Shown: positions 1-5,073 of the stretch, in pieces
Layout: each line of letters opens with the position of its first letter
Position numbering within the stretch: the first letter of the stretch is position 1
Assembly: GCA_934754755.1 (NCBI GenBank)
Contig: CAKVJS010000098.1
Location: 1 to 5,073, forward strand
Origin: an uncultured Erysipelotrichales bacterium
GTDB lineage: Bacteria; Bacillota_I; Bacilli_A; Erysipelotrichales; Coprobacillaceae
Direction of reading: 5' to 3'
DNA: 5,073 nt
Position numbers and translations under genes: made by a program
Notes under the pieces: model-generated
Seen by the model: only the letters and a program-made list of their open reading frames with translations
What the model was told of the DNA's origin: nothing
The model's database searches: none

Positions 1-353
1 GTGTGTATGACAACTTAAAAATTGCCTTAACCTATAGAGATGTTCCAAAGAAACAATGGCGTGAAAAAATAGAAGAAGTATTATCTTTTGTTGGACTGGA
101 AGGATATACGAAAAAGAAAATATACCAACTAAGTGGGGGAGAGCAACAAAGAATAGCCCTCGCTAGAATAATTTTAAAGGAACCAAAATATATTTATGCG
201 GATGAGCCAACCGGAAATTTAGATATGGAAAACCGTAATATTGTATTAGAACACCTTCATAAATTAAAAGAAAAAGGCTGTACGGTTATTGTTGTTACCC
301 ATGATAATGATATCGCTAATTTAGACTATGTGAACAAACATATTACCTTATGA
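1..353 (+). CDS. ABC transporter ATP-binding protein, C-terminal part (5' end outside window)
   Basis: This is the last 116 residues of an ABC ATPase; the frame is open to the left edge, so the GTG at position 3 is not a real start and the Walker A half lies outside the window. The visible part contains the signature motif LSGGEQQR, the Walker B segment YIYADEP followed by the D-loop GNLD, and the switch histidine in VVTHD, so this protein should hydrolyse ATP. It ends shortly after the H-loop, as small exporter ATPases of about 210 residues do. The wording around the motifs (YDNLKIAL, KKKIYQLSGGEQQR, ADEPTGNLD) resembles the MacB/LolD-like branch and especially the ATPases of lactococcin-972-type bacteriocin exporters. 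That is recognition by eye and the substrate is an inference. Its permease partner is not in the window and would have to lie to the left. A terminator follows within about 30 bases. Confidence 0.9.
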   Translation, partial: VYDNLKIALTYRDVPKKQWREKIEEVLSFVGLEGYTKKKIYQLSGGEQQRIALARIILKEPKYIYADEPTGNLDMENRNIVLEHLHKLKEKGCTVIVVTHDNDIANLDYVNKHITL

Positions 354-377
354 TAATTAAATGCGAAGTATTTATAG

Positions 378-420
378 TAAAAAAGATGCTTTACCATAAC
401 GGTTAAACATCTTTTTTTAT
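378..420. terminator. Bidirectional Rho-independent terminator between convergent genes
   Basis: An imperfect hairpin has arms at 385-395 and 401-411. GATG pairs with CATC, TT with AA and ACC with GGT, with two internal mismatches and the loop ATAAC at 396-400. An A-run lies on the left (379-384) and a T-run on the right (412-418), so it has terminator form in both directions. It sits between the stop of the ABC ATPase (353) and the stop of the convergent glmS (471), where one shared terminator would be expected. The mismatches make the stem fairly weak. Confidence 0.7.
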
Positions 421-470
421 ATAGGTTTATTATTTTTTTCTTTATTTAACAAAAGGTATTATCTAAAAAG

Positions 471-2282
471 CTATTCTACAGTTACTGATTTCGCTAAATT
501 CCTTGGCTTATCGATATCTCTGCCTTTAAATTTGGCTGCATAGTAAGAAATAAGTTGTAATGGTATAGCAACTAGTATCGATTGTAAAAGGGGATCGATA
601 GTAGGCATATAGTATACTTCCTTAGCTCCACGGATTTGTTCATTACCAACGGTAAAGGCAATTACATGTGCACCCCGTGAAATGGTCTCTTGGATATTGC
701 TGATGGTTTTCGCTGTAATATGAGGCTGTGTTGCTGCTGCAATAACAACCGTTCCTTCTTCAATTAGGGCAATCGCTCCATGCTTTAGTTCTCCGGCTAC
801 ATAGGCATCCGCATGAATATACGATACTTCTTTTAACTTTAGGGCACCTTCTAATACACTGCAATAATCTAAACCACGTCCAATATAATAGACATCTTCT
901 TTATCTTTTAGATAGGATGCATACTTTTCAAATATCTCATGATCCCGCAAAAGAGAAGTTATATATTGGGGTAGCTGTTTTATTTGTTGCAAAATATTTT
1001 TATATTTATTATGGAGACCAGATTGTTGTGCAATATATATATTCAATAATACTAGGACAAGCAATTGGGTTGTGTAAGCTTTGGTACTTGCTACCGCAAT
1101 TTCAGGACCCGCATACGTATATAACGTATAGGTTGCTTCTCGCGACAAAGAAGAGCCAACTGCATTGACGATCGCAATCGTTGTTGCCCCTTGTTTATTG
1201 GCTAAACGTAGAGCTGCCATCGTATCCGCTGTCTCTCCCGATTGCGAGATAAAAATAGCTAATGTATGAGCATCTAGAAGGGGATTGTTATAGCGGAATT
1301 CAGAAGCCACTTGGCAGTGAACAGGCATATGCAACATTTCTTCCAACATATGTGCACCGCACATACAAGCATGATAGGCAGTTCCACAAGCAATAAAGTA
1401 GATAGTATGGATATTGGGTAAGATTTCTTCTAAACCAACAAGTTCTTCAAAGACAACAGAGTCATTGTGAATACGTCCTCGCAGGGTATCCTTCATTACC
1501 TTCGGTTGATCATGAATTTCCTTTAACATAAAGGTATCATAGCCATCCTTTTTAGCGGATTCGTTATCATAAGGAATGGTAACTTTTTCTTTTTCTATCG
1601 TATTTCCACTACGATCATAGAATAAGATCTTAGTTGGTCGTAGTTTCGCTATTTCATAATCTTCTAAGAAGTACACTTCCTTGGTGTAATCTAAAATAGC
1701 GGGAATATCGCTAGCCGCAAAGCTTGCATGATTGTCTGTTCCAATGACAATCGGGCTATCCTTTCTTGTAATATAAATAGTATCTGGGCGATCGGTGCTC
1801 ACAATACATAAGGCATAGCTTCCTTGTAGCTGTTTTGTTACCTTTTGGATTGCTAGGATCATGTTACCCTCATAATAATAGTCTAATAAATGAACAATCA
1901 CTTCGCTATCGGTATCGGAAGAGAAGGTATATCCTTTACTAGAAAGCATTGCCTTAATTTCTTGGTAATTTTCAATGATACCATTGTGTACTAATGATAA
2001 AGTTTTCGTATCATTCATATGTGGATGCGCATTGCTATGCGAAGGCACACCATGCGTGGCCCACCTTGTATGACCAATACCAATCGAACCCGATAAATTT
2101 TTATCTGCTAATTGTGATTGTAGATTTTCTAATCTACCTTTTTCTTTATAGGTATACAGGCTGTTATCCTGTACCACCGTAATACCTGCAGAATCATAAC
2201 CACGATATTCTAAACGAGATAAACCTTGTACTAAAAATGGTAAAGCTTTTTCTTTACCTGTGTATGCACTAATACCACACAT
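471..2282 (-). CDS. glmS: Glutamine--fructose-6-phosphate aminotransferase (isomerizing), GlmS
   Basis: The enzyme makes glucosamine-6-phosphate from fructose-6-phosphate and glutamine in the cytoplasm, the first committed step to UDP-GlcNAc for peptidoglycan and other amino-sugar polymers. The product is 603 residues, the normal length. The N-terminal glutaminase domain starts MCGISAY with the nucleophile Cys2, then has HTRWATHG (71-78), VHNG (98-101) and SDTD (122-125). Two sugar isomerase domains follow: CGT at 299-301, ISQSGET at 345-351, AST at 398-400, the EGALKLKE block at 478-485 with the expected catalytic Glu485, His501 in ELKHG, and the C-terminal DKPRNLAKSVTVE with Lys598. The frame stays open upstream to an ATG at 2366, but the start at 2282 is chosen because Cys2 must become N-terminal, GGAGGA stands ahead of it, and 2366 lies within the leader ribozyme. 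Residues 4-7 (ISAY) differ from the commoner IVGY. It is transcribed alone, towards the shared terminator. Confidence 0.98.
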   Translation of the reverse strand: MCGISAYTGKEKALPFLVQGLSRLEYRGYDSAGITVVQDNSLYTYKEKGRLENLQSQLADKNLSGSIGIGHTRWATHGVPSHSNAHPHMNDTKTLSLVHNGIIENYQEIKAMLSSKGYTFSSDTDSEVIVHLLDYYYEGNMILAIQKVTKQLQGSYALCIVSTDRPDTIYITRKDSPIVIGTDNHASFAASDIPAILDYTKEVYFLEDYEIAKLRPTKILFYDRSGNTIEKEKVTIPYDNESAKKDGYDTFMLKEIHDQPKVMKDTLRGRIHNDSVVFEELVGLEEILPNIHTIYFIACGTAYHACMCGAHMLEEMLHMPVHCQVASEFRYNNPLLDAHTLAIFISQSGETADTMAALRLANKQGATTIAIVNAVGSSLSREATYTLYTYAGPEIAVASTKAYTTQLLVLVLLNIYIAQQSGLHNKYKNILQQIKQLPQYITSLLRDHEIFEKYASYLKDKEDVYYIGRGLDYCSVLEGALKLKEVSYIHADAYVAGELKHGAIALIEEGTVVIAAATQPHITAKTISNIQETISRGAHVIAFTVGNEQIRGAKEVYYMPTIDPLLQSILVAIPLQLISYYAAKFKGRDIDKPRNLAKSVTVE

Positions 2283-2291
2283 ATATTTTAT

Positions 2292-2298
2292 TCCTCCA
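2292..2298 (-). promoter_or_regulatory. Ribosome binding site of glmS
   Basis: Read on the minus strand, TGGAGGA lies nine bases ahead of the ATG at 2282 (GGAGG core at 2293-2297). It fixes the start at the MCG methionine and rules out the in-frame ATG at 2366, which has no comparable site and falls in the structured leader. The site is downstream of the ribozyme and so remains on the 3' fragment after cleavage. Confidence 0.85.
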
Positions 2299-2325
2299 TT
2301 TCTATGTGTAGCTATTAAAGGATAC

Positions 2326-2455
2326 CAGATGTGTTTGTTTAATAATTGCTTATTATTTTTGTCCATCGTTTGGGTAGTATCATACCCCTAGATCACCCGC
2401 CGAAAATCGATAAATCTAGTCCTCGTCAACTATATAAGTATATAGTCCTGGCGCT
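2326..2455 (-). ncRNA. glmS ribozyme (GlcN6P-activated self-cleaving riboswitch)
   Basis: Read on the minus strand, the leader carries the glmS ribozyme core in order: AGCGCCAGGACU beginning at 2455, a P1 hairpin (ACTATAT and ATATAGT around the loop ACTT, within 2429-2446), the conserved GUUGACGAGGA block (about 2418-2428), P2 (CTAGAT at 2414-2419 with ATCTAG at 2388-2393), and between the P2 arms UUAUCGA and UUUUCGGCGGGUG, which build the pseudoknotted active site. The family cleaves just before the first G of GCGCC, so the cut should be between 2455 and 2454, 172 bases before the glmS ATG. A short P3 hairpin follows (GGGTA/TACCC, 2372-2387). Beyond that only a small P4-like hairpin (2341-2357) and a possible four-pair enclosing helix (2364-2367 with 2328-2331) are visible, so the 3' boundary is uncertain. 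As known for the family, GlcN6P serves as the cleavage cofactor and cleavage destabilises the mRNA, giving product feedback on glmS. Confidence 0.95.
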
Positions 2456-2486
2456 TTTTTTTAAATCATCATTAATAGCTATCGAC

Positions 2487-2528
2487 ATTATAACGTATTA
2501 TATGCGTAATGTTTAGTAAAAGAGTCAA
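2487..2528 (-). promoter_or_regulatory. Putative glmS promoter region
   Basis: On the minus strand upstream of the ribozyme there is TTGACT (2523-2528), a good -35 sequence, followed by two perfect TATAAT hexamers at 2497-2502 and 2487-2492. The spacing from TTGACT to the first TATAAT is 20 bases, longer than the ideal 17, and the second is 30 away, so the exact pairing is unclear; TTTACT at 2515-2520 is an alternative -35, with a spacer of 12 or 22 bases. A transcript from either -10 would start around 2480-2490 and carry the whole ribozyme. The location is convincing; the element assignment is tentative. Confidence 0.5.
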
Positions 2529-2662
2529 ATATTAAAAAAATACTTTGGATATGCTACCAAATAATTGTATTAACACGTATAAAAATGACCTATGTGTGAA
2601 AAATATATTAGAACAAAAGTAATGATCATATACGTTTTGTATAATACATAGGAGGTTACAAT

Positions 2663-3199
2663 ATGAGTGTTCAAAACAATTTATTAGAAATTGAAAAATC
2701 ACTAGAGCGCTTAGAAAAAAGTGGAGTATACGATGTTGAAAAATACAGCCACTCATTGATGCATTTAACAAGTCAACTGGAATATTTCTACTGTCGTCTG
2801 GTTAAGGACAGTGGAGGTAATAGCGATACAACCTATTATCGGATAACGAAAAGACCCAAAGTTCATCAGCTGGCGTATTTCAATATTGGTAGAGGCTTCC
2901 CCAAAGAATTAATGGATGGACATTGGTGTTATGTACTCAAGGATCTAGGATATAAAATGTTAGTTATTCCTTGTACATCAATTAAAGGGACACCTTGTAA
3001 TCCAGAATTTGAAAAAGATATTAAAATAAAAATTGGAAGTAAGCCATCGCAAAGTAGAATTCAACTGAGTGATATACGATCGATTGATATGCAACGGTTG
3101 GATTTACGTAAACCATTCTGTGATGTGCTTACGGATCAAAATGAAGTCTTAGAATTTATTGAATCAAATTTATTTCTACATAGTAAAAGCACAGAGTGA
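2663..3199 (+). CDS. PemK/MazF-like protein with N-terminal extension, no adjacent antitoxin
   Basis: This 178-residue soluble protein has two parts. Residues 1 to about 65 are charged and probably helical, with heptad-like leucines (LLEIEKSLERLEKSG). From about 70 onward the pattern recalls the PemK/MazF fold: YFNIGRGFPKELMDGHWCYVL (72-92) matches the usual strand, Gly-rich loop and 'RPxxV' stretch; LVIPCTS (100-106) matches the strand ending in the conserved Thr/Ser; and SRIQLSDIRSIDMQRLD (131-147) matches the 'S-x-x-x-x-DQIRTIDKxRL' helix. The arginine of classical MazF appears replaced by His87, as I recall for a subgroup of longer MazF-like proteins. MazF enzymes are sequence-specific endoribonucleases; whether this one cuts RNA is inference. 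The start is supported by AGGAGGT (2650-2656) six bases ahead of the ATG. A TATAAT at 2640-2645 is the nearest -10-like hexamer but has no good -35 and would leave a leader of only about ten bases. The gene is alone: glmS diverges on one side and a terminator closes the other. Confidence 0.65.
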   Translation: MSVQNNLLEIEKSLERLEKSGVYDVEKYSHSLMHLTSQLEYFYCRLVKDSGGNSDTTYYRITKRPKVHQLAYFNIGRGFPKELMDGHWCYVLKDLGYKMLVIPCTSIKGTPCNPEFEKDIKIKIGSKPSQSRIQLSDIRSIDMQRLDLRKPFCDVLTDQNEVLEFIESNLFLHSKSTE

Positions 3200-3210
3200 T
3201 CTGTGTTTTT
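3184..3210 (+). terminator. Rho-independent terminator overlapping a stop codon
   Basis: The stem CACAGA (3190-3195) pairs with TCTGTG (3200-3205) around the tetraloop GTGA, which is GNRA-type. A G-T pair and A-T pairs to the flanking A-run (3185-3188) extend it, and TTTTT follows at 3206-3210. The loop contains the TGA stop codon (3197-3199) of the MazF-like gene, so the last codons of that gene form the 5' arm. It isolates the upstream gene from the ABC pair. Confidence 0.85.
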
Positions 3211-3276
3211 AATATGCGGATATAAAGCATAAAATGGTCTAACTTCGATTATGGTATATAAGGAAGGAGTTTTTAC

Positions 3277-3924
3277 ATGATCCAGTTAGAGCAAGTAACC
3301 TTTACCTATGATAAGACGACAATATTAGATCATACCGATTTTATTTTTAAGGATGGAAACCTGTATGTCATTATTGTACAAAATAATAAACAAAAGCAGG
3401 CTCTATTAACTCTGTTTTCCAATCAACAGCTATTAGATACAGGGAATATTACGTATAAGGAAAAGATGTATTGTCAACAGGAGATAGGAATACCGGATAT
3501 GACAATACAGGAAAACCTAACTGTTTTATCCTTAGGTAAGTTGGATACGAACTATGATTCCTTATTATCTTTAATGCAATTAGAGAAAAACAAGAGGGTT
3601 AAAGATTTAACTGCTGATGAGAAACAAAAGTTGGCCATTATTAGTACAAATATACAGGAGGCAAATAACAAGATCTTTCATTCTTTAGAGGTACTAGCTA
3701 TCCAGAGAAGGAAAATTTATTTTCAAGAGTTTCTTCAAAAACAAGTATCAGACGGTCAAACAATACTTGTAATCACCGAGCAGTATCGAGAAATTATTTC
3801 CTTTATTGATGCCTTATGTTTTTTACAACAGAAACAAATCGTATGTTTACGCACATCTATGCGTTATGATTTAGGATATTTCGATTATAAGAAGGGGAAA
3901 ATTAGACATGCGAGAAATGATTAG
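3277..3924 (+). CDS. Degenerate ABC-type ATPase-like protein, probably unable to hydrolyse ATP
   Basis: The 215-residue protein has the size and order of an ABC nucleotide-binding domain: an N-terminal IQLEQVTFTYDKTTIL strand pair, a P-loop position at 34-41, a Q-loop area with TIQENL, a signature position, a Walker B position and a late beta strand. Nearly every catalytic motif is altered. Walker A reads VQNNKQKQ, keeping only the lysine (Lys40) and losing all three glycines and the Ser/Thr. The signature LSGGEQQR has become LTADEKQK. Walker B IFHSLEVL has Leu where the Asp should be, though a Glu remains; the D-loop is gone; and the switch His is Glu in VITEQ. ATP binding and hydrolysis are therefore doubtful. 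Yet the frame is intact, AAGGAG (3264-3269) gives a strong ribosome binding site, and the gene overlaps the following permease gene by 17 bases, which argues for a maintained protein. It may be a structural or regulatory partner of the permease, or a recently inactivated ATPase. Confidence 0.8.
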   Translation: MIQLEQVTFTYDKTTILDHTDFIFKDGNLYVIIVQNNKQKQALLTLFSNQQLLDTGNITYKEKMYCQQEIGIPDMTIQENLTVLSLGKLDTNYDSLLSLMQLEKNKRVKDLTADEKQKLAIISTNIQEANNKIFHSLEVLAIQRRKIYFQEFLQKQVSDGQTILVITEQYREIISFIDALCFLQQKQIVCLRTSMRYDLGYFDYKKGKIRHARND

Positions 3925-4648
3925 GTGCTTTATCGTAGCCGATATAAAAAACAGATATACTTTGATTTGGGACTGGGGATTATTTCTACTAACGCCTTTA
4001 CTAATTTGTTTAACTAGTCAAAAGTACTGGCCTATATTAATTTCCTTAATACTATTACAAAGTGCAATTTTTTCTATTCCATATCGATTCGTTCAATATA
4101 AAAATCATGCAATATATGCATTTATGAAGCAACAAGATACCCTATGCTATTTTATGATTGCCTATATAATGAGTCGTATTATTATCATGATTACTATGTT
4201 AAGTATCCTTTTTATATGCTTACTTTGCATGGGTATTGCCATATCTTTTATAAATATGATGATAATGAGTTATCTAACAATAGTAACTTGTCTAGTTTTA
4301 GCCGGATTATTAGGATTGTTATTCGAAAATGAGAAAACATGTAAGCGAAATATAGGTATAATATATACGATACTATTTTTAGTATCCGGAATTATATTTC
4401 CTAAAAGCCAACTATGTATAAACGTGTTTTCTAAAATATCGCCACTACCTTATTTATTTGATACCTGGGGATATATGTTACATGTACATACGTATATGTC
4501 CATGTTGTCTTTATTAATGCTAGTTTTTTATGTACTAGTGATGACAAGTGGTATATGTCTTATTTTATATGTAAGGCAAAAACAAAGAACTATATGGAAG
4601 ATATTTGTGGACTTCTTTTATTTCCCGGAAAATAATAGCGAAAAATAG
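3908..4648 (+). CDS. ABC-2 type permease-like membrane protein
   Basis: This 246-residue, strongly hydrophobic protein has about six membrane segments, near residues 23-37, 41-58, 80-112 (possibly two), 118-139, 148-165 and 196-221, with charged ends. Two features suggest the ABC-2 permease family: the overall six-segment plan, and the loop SGIIFPKSQLCINVFSKISP (160-179), which resembles the 'sGi-fP-s-lP--l--ls--nPl-y' re-entrant region near the fifth segment. The start at 3908 overlaps the end of the ATPase-like gene by 17 bases in another frame and is preceded by AAGGGGA (3892-3898), so translation is probably coupled; Met4 at 3917 is an alternative start. The natural partner is the upstream ATPase-like protein, but that partner looks catalytically dead, so the complex may borrow another ATPase or not transport at all. 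The substrate cannot be told. No terminator is visible after the stop. Confidence 0.75.
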   Translation: MREMIRCFIVADIKNRYTLIWDWGLFLLTPLLICLTSQKYWPILISLILLQSAIFSIPYRFVQYKNHAIYAFMKQQDTLCYFMIAYIMSRIIIMITMLSILFICLLCMGIAISFINMMIMSYLTIVTCLVLAGLLGLLFENEKTCKRNIGIIYTILFLVSGIIFPKSQLCINVFSKISPLPYLFDTWGYMLHVHTYMSMLSLLMLVFYVLVMTSGICLILYVRQKQRTIWKIFVDFFYFPENNSEK

Positions 4649-4656
4649 ATGGAAAA

Positions 4657-4690
4657 GTAGTATACTAACTATATGAATGTGTAGTATAAG
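4657..4690 (+). promoter_or_regulatory. Candidate promoter/operator region ahead of the M42 peptidase gene
   Basis: The 58-base gap between the permease and the peptidase gene holds the octamer GTAGTATA twice, at 4657-4664 and 4681-4688, 24 bases apart. The first lies in the ten-base palindrome TAGTATACTA (4658-4667). TATACT (4661-4666) and TATAAG (4685-4690) are -10-like, but neither has a good -35 at 17 bases. This could be a promoter with a regulator site, or merely AT-rich spacer. Confidence 0.3.
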
Positions 4691-4706
4691 TTAAAGGAGA
4701 AATAAG

Positions 4707-5073
4707 ATGCAAGAATATATATGGAAGTTTGCGAAACAAGTATTATCAATTGATAGCCCAACCGGGTATTGTAAAAATGTAACGACTTTTATTGAAAAAG
4801 AGGCGCATACATTAGGATATAAAACAAGCAGGGATGCAAAGGGGAATGTTTTAATTCATGTGGAAGGAGCTAGAGCAGAAACTATTGGATTATCTGCGCA
4901 TGTCGACACCTTGGGATTAATGGTCCGTAGTTGTAATAATGATGGAACTTTATCCTTTACCAATATTGGTGGACCTATTATTCCTACTTTAGATGGCGAA
5001 TATTGTCGGATTATTACTAGAGATCAAAAAGTATATACCGGTACAATTCTAAGTAATTGTCCAGCCTCACACG
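4707..5073 (+). CDS. M42 family metallo-aminopeptidase, N-terminal part (3' end outside window)
   Basis: The open frame gives the first 122 residues and runs off the window. It opens with a short helix and SIDSPTGY (14-21), matching the 'S-P-S/T-G' start of M42 peptidases, followed by KGNVLIHVEG (45-54), then LSAHVDTLGLMV (62-73). The last contains the first metal ligand His65 and the neighbouring catalytic Asp67. The segment TNIGGPIIPTLDGEYCRIIT (85-104) leads into the inserted PDZ-like/dimerisation domain of the family, and TGTILSNCPASH (111-122) continues it. M42 enzymes are cytoplasmic, di-metal aminopeptidases, often dodecameric, that trim peptides; glutamyl aminopeptidase and FrvX/YsdC-type proteins belong here. 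The specificity cannot be told from this half. The other metal ligands lie beyond the window. AAAGGAG (4693-4699) stands seven bases ahead of the ATG. The gene may be read from its own promoter or through from the permease gene, as no terminator lies between. Confidence 0.9.
   Translation, partial: MQEYIWKFAKQVLSIDSPTGYCKNVTTFIEKEAHTLGYKTSRDAKGNVLIHVEGARAETIGLSAHVDTLGLMVRSCNNDGTLSFTNIGGPIIPTLDGEYCRIITRDQKVYTGTILSNCPASH

Noticed and set aside
917..1168. Plus-strand open frame of 83 codons inside glmS
   Set aside because: It lies wholly antisense to the well-supported glmS coding sequence, has no family resemblance, and its composition reflects the opposite strand.
1994..2182. Plus-strand open frame of 62 codons inside glmS
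   Set aside because: Antisense shadow of the glutaminase domain; no ribosome binding site or recognisable domain.
2429..2462. Apparent plus-strand terminator: hairpin, GGCGC and a run of eight T
   Set aside because: The hairpin is P1 of the glmS ribozyme read backwards and the T-run is the A-tract just before its cleavage site; no plus-strand gene ends here.
2551..2622. Possible 23-residue leader peptide or antitoxin upstream of the MazF-like gene
   Set aside because: No ribosome binding site precedes the ATG and the peptide has no antitoxin-like features; such short frames are expected by chance.
2532..2771. Minus-strand open frame of 79 codons overlapping the start of the MazF-like gene
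   Set aside because: It runs antisense through the promoter, ribosome binding site and first codons of a better supported gene; its hydrophobic look comes from A-rich DNA on the other strand.
3277..3924. Calling the degenerate ATPase a pseudogene
   Set aside because: The frame is uninterrupted, full length, well initiated and coupled to the next gene; loss of motifs alone does not show that the gene is dead.
4144..4332. Plus-strand open frame of 62 codons inside the permease gene
   Set aside because: Out-of-frame shadow rich in Tyr and Asn within a clear membrane-protein coding sequence.
1..5073. CRISPR arrays, insertion sequences, tRNA and rRNA genes
   Set aside because: No regularly spaced repeats, transposase-like frames, terminal inverted repeats, cloverleaf sequences or rRNA motifs were seen on either strand.

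Overview
The window is AT-rich, compactly organised bacterial DNA. Strong AGGAGG-type ribosome binding sites, hairpin-plus-T-run terminators and a glmS ribozyme point to a low-GC member of the Bacillota. An Erysipelotrichia-like gut or oral bacterium is a guess from general sequence character, not a demonstrated assignment.

Layout, left to right. (1) Positions 1-353 hold the 3' end of an ABC-transporter ATPase on the plus strand. It has intact catalytic motifs and resembles the ATPases of the lactococcin-972-type bacteriocin export group. (2) An imperfect, probably bidirectional terminator lies at about 378-420, between this gene and the convergent glmS. (3) glmS (glucosamine-6-phosphate synthase, complete, 603 residues) runs on the minus strand from 2282 down to 471. 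Its leader carries a glmS ribozyme, with cleavage predicted between 2455 and 2454. The long open frame could be extended to an ATG at 2366, but that codon lies inside the ribozyme; the real start is the MCG methionine at 2282. (4) A divergent intergenic region of about 200 bases separates the ribozyme from a plus-strand gene at 2663-3199. That gene encodes a 178-residue protein whose second half looks like a PemK/MazF-type fold. No antitoxin gene lies beside it, and its stop codon sits in the loop of its own terminator. (5) Positions 3277-4648 hold a two-gene, translationally coupled ABC-type unit: an ATPase-like protein with almost every catalytic motif destroyed, and a membrane protein with ABC-2 permease character. 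(6) The 5' end of an M42-family metallo-aminopeptidase gene begins at 4707 and runs off the window.

Functionally, glmS and its ribozyme form a self-contained feedback unit: the product GlcN6P triggers cleavage of the mRNA and limits entry of carbon into cell-wall amino sugars. The other genes are transport, a possible growth-control protein and peptide turnover, with no obvious shared pathway. The points most worth a second look are the catalytically degenerate but apparently maintained ABC ATPase coupled to a permease, the solitary MazF-like protein with an N-terminal extension, and the reduced 3' domain of the ribozyme.
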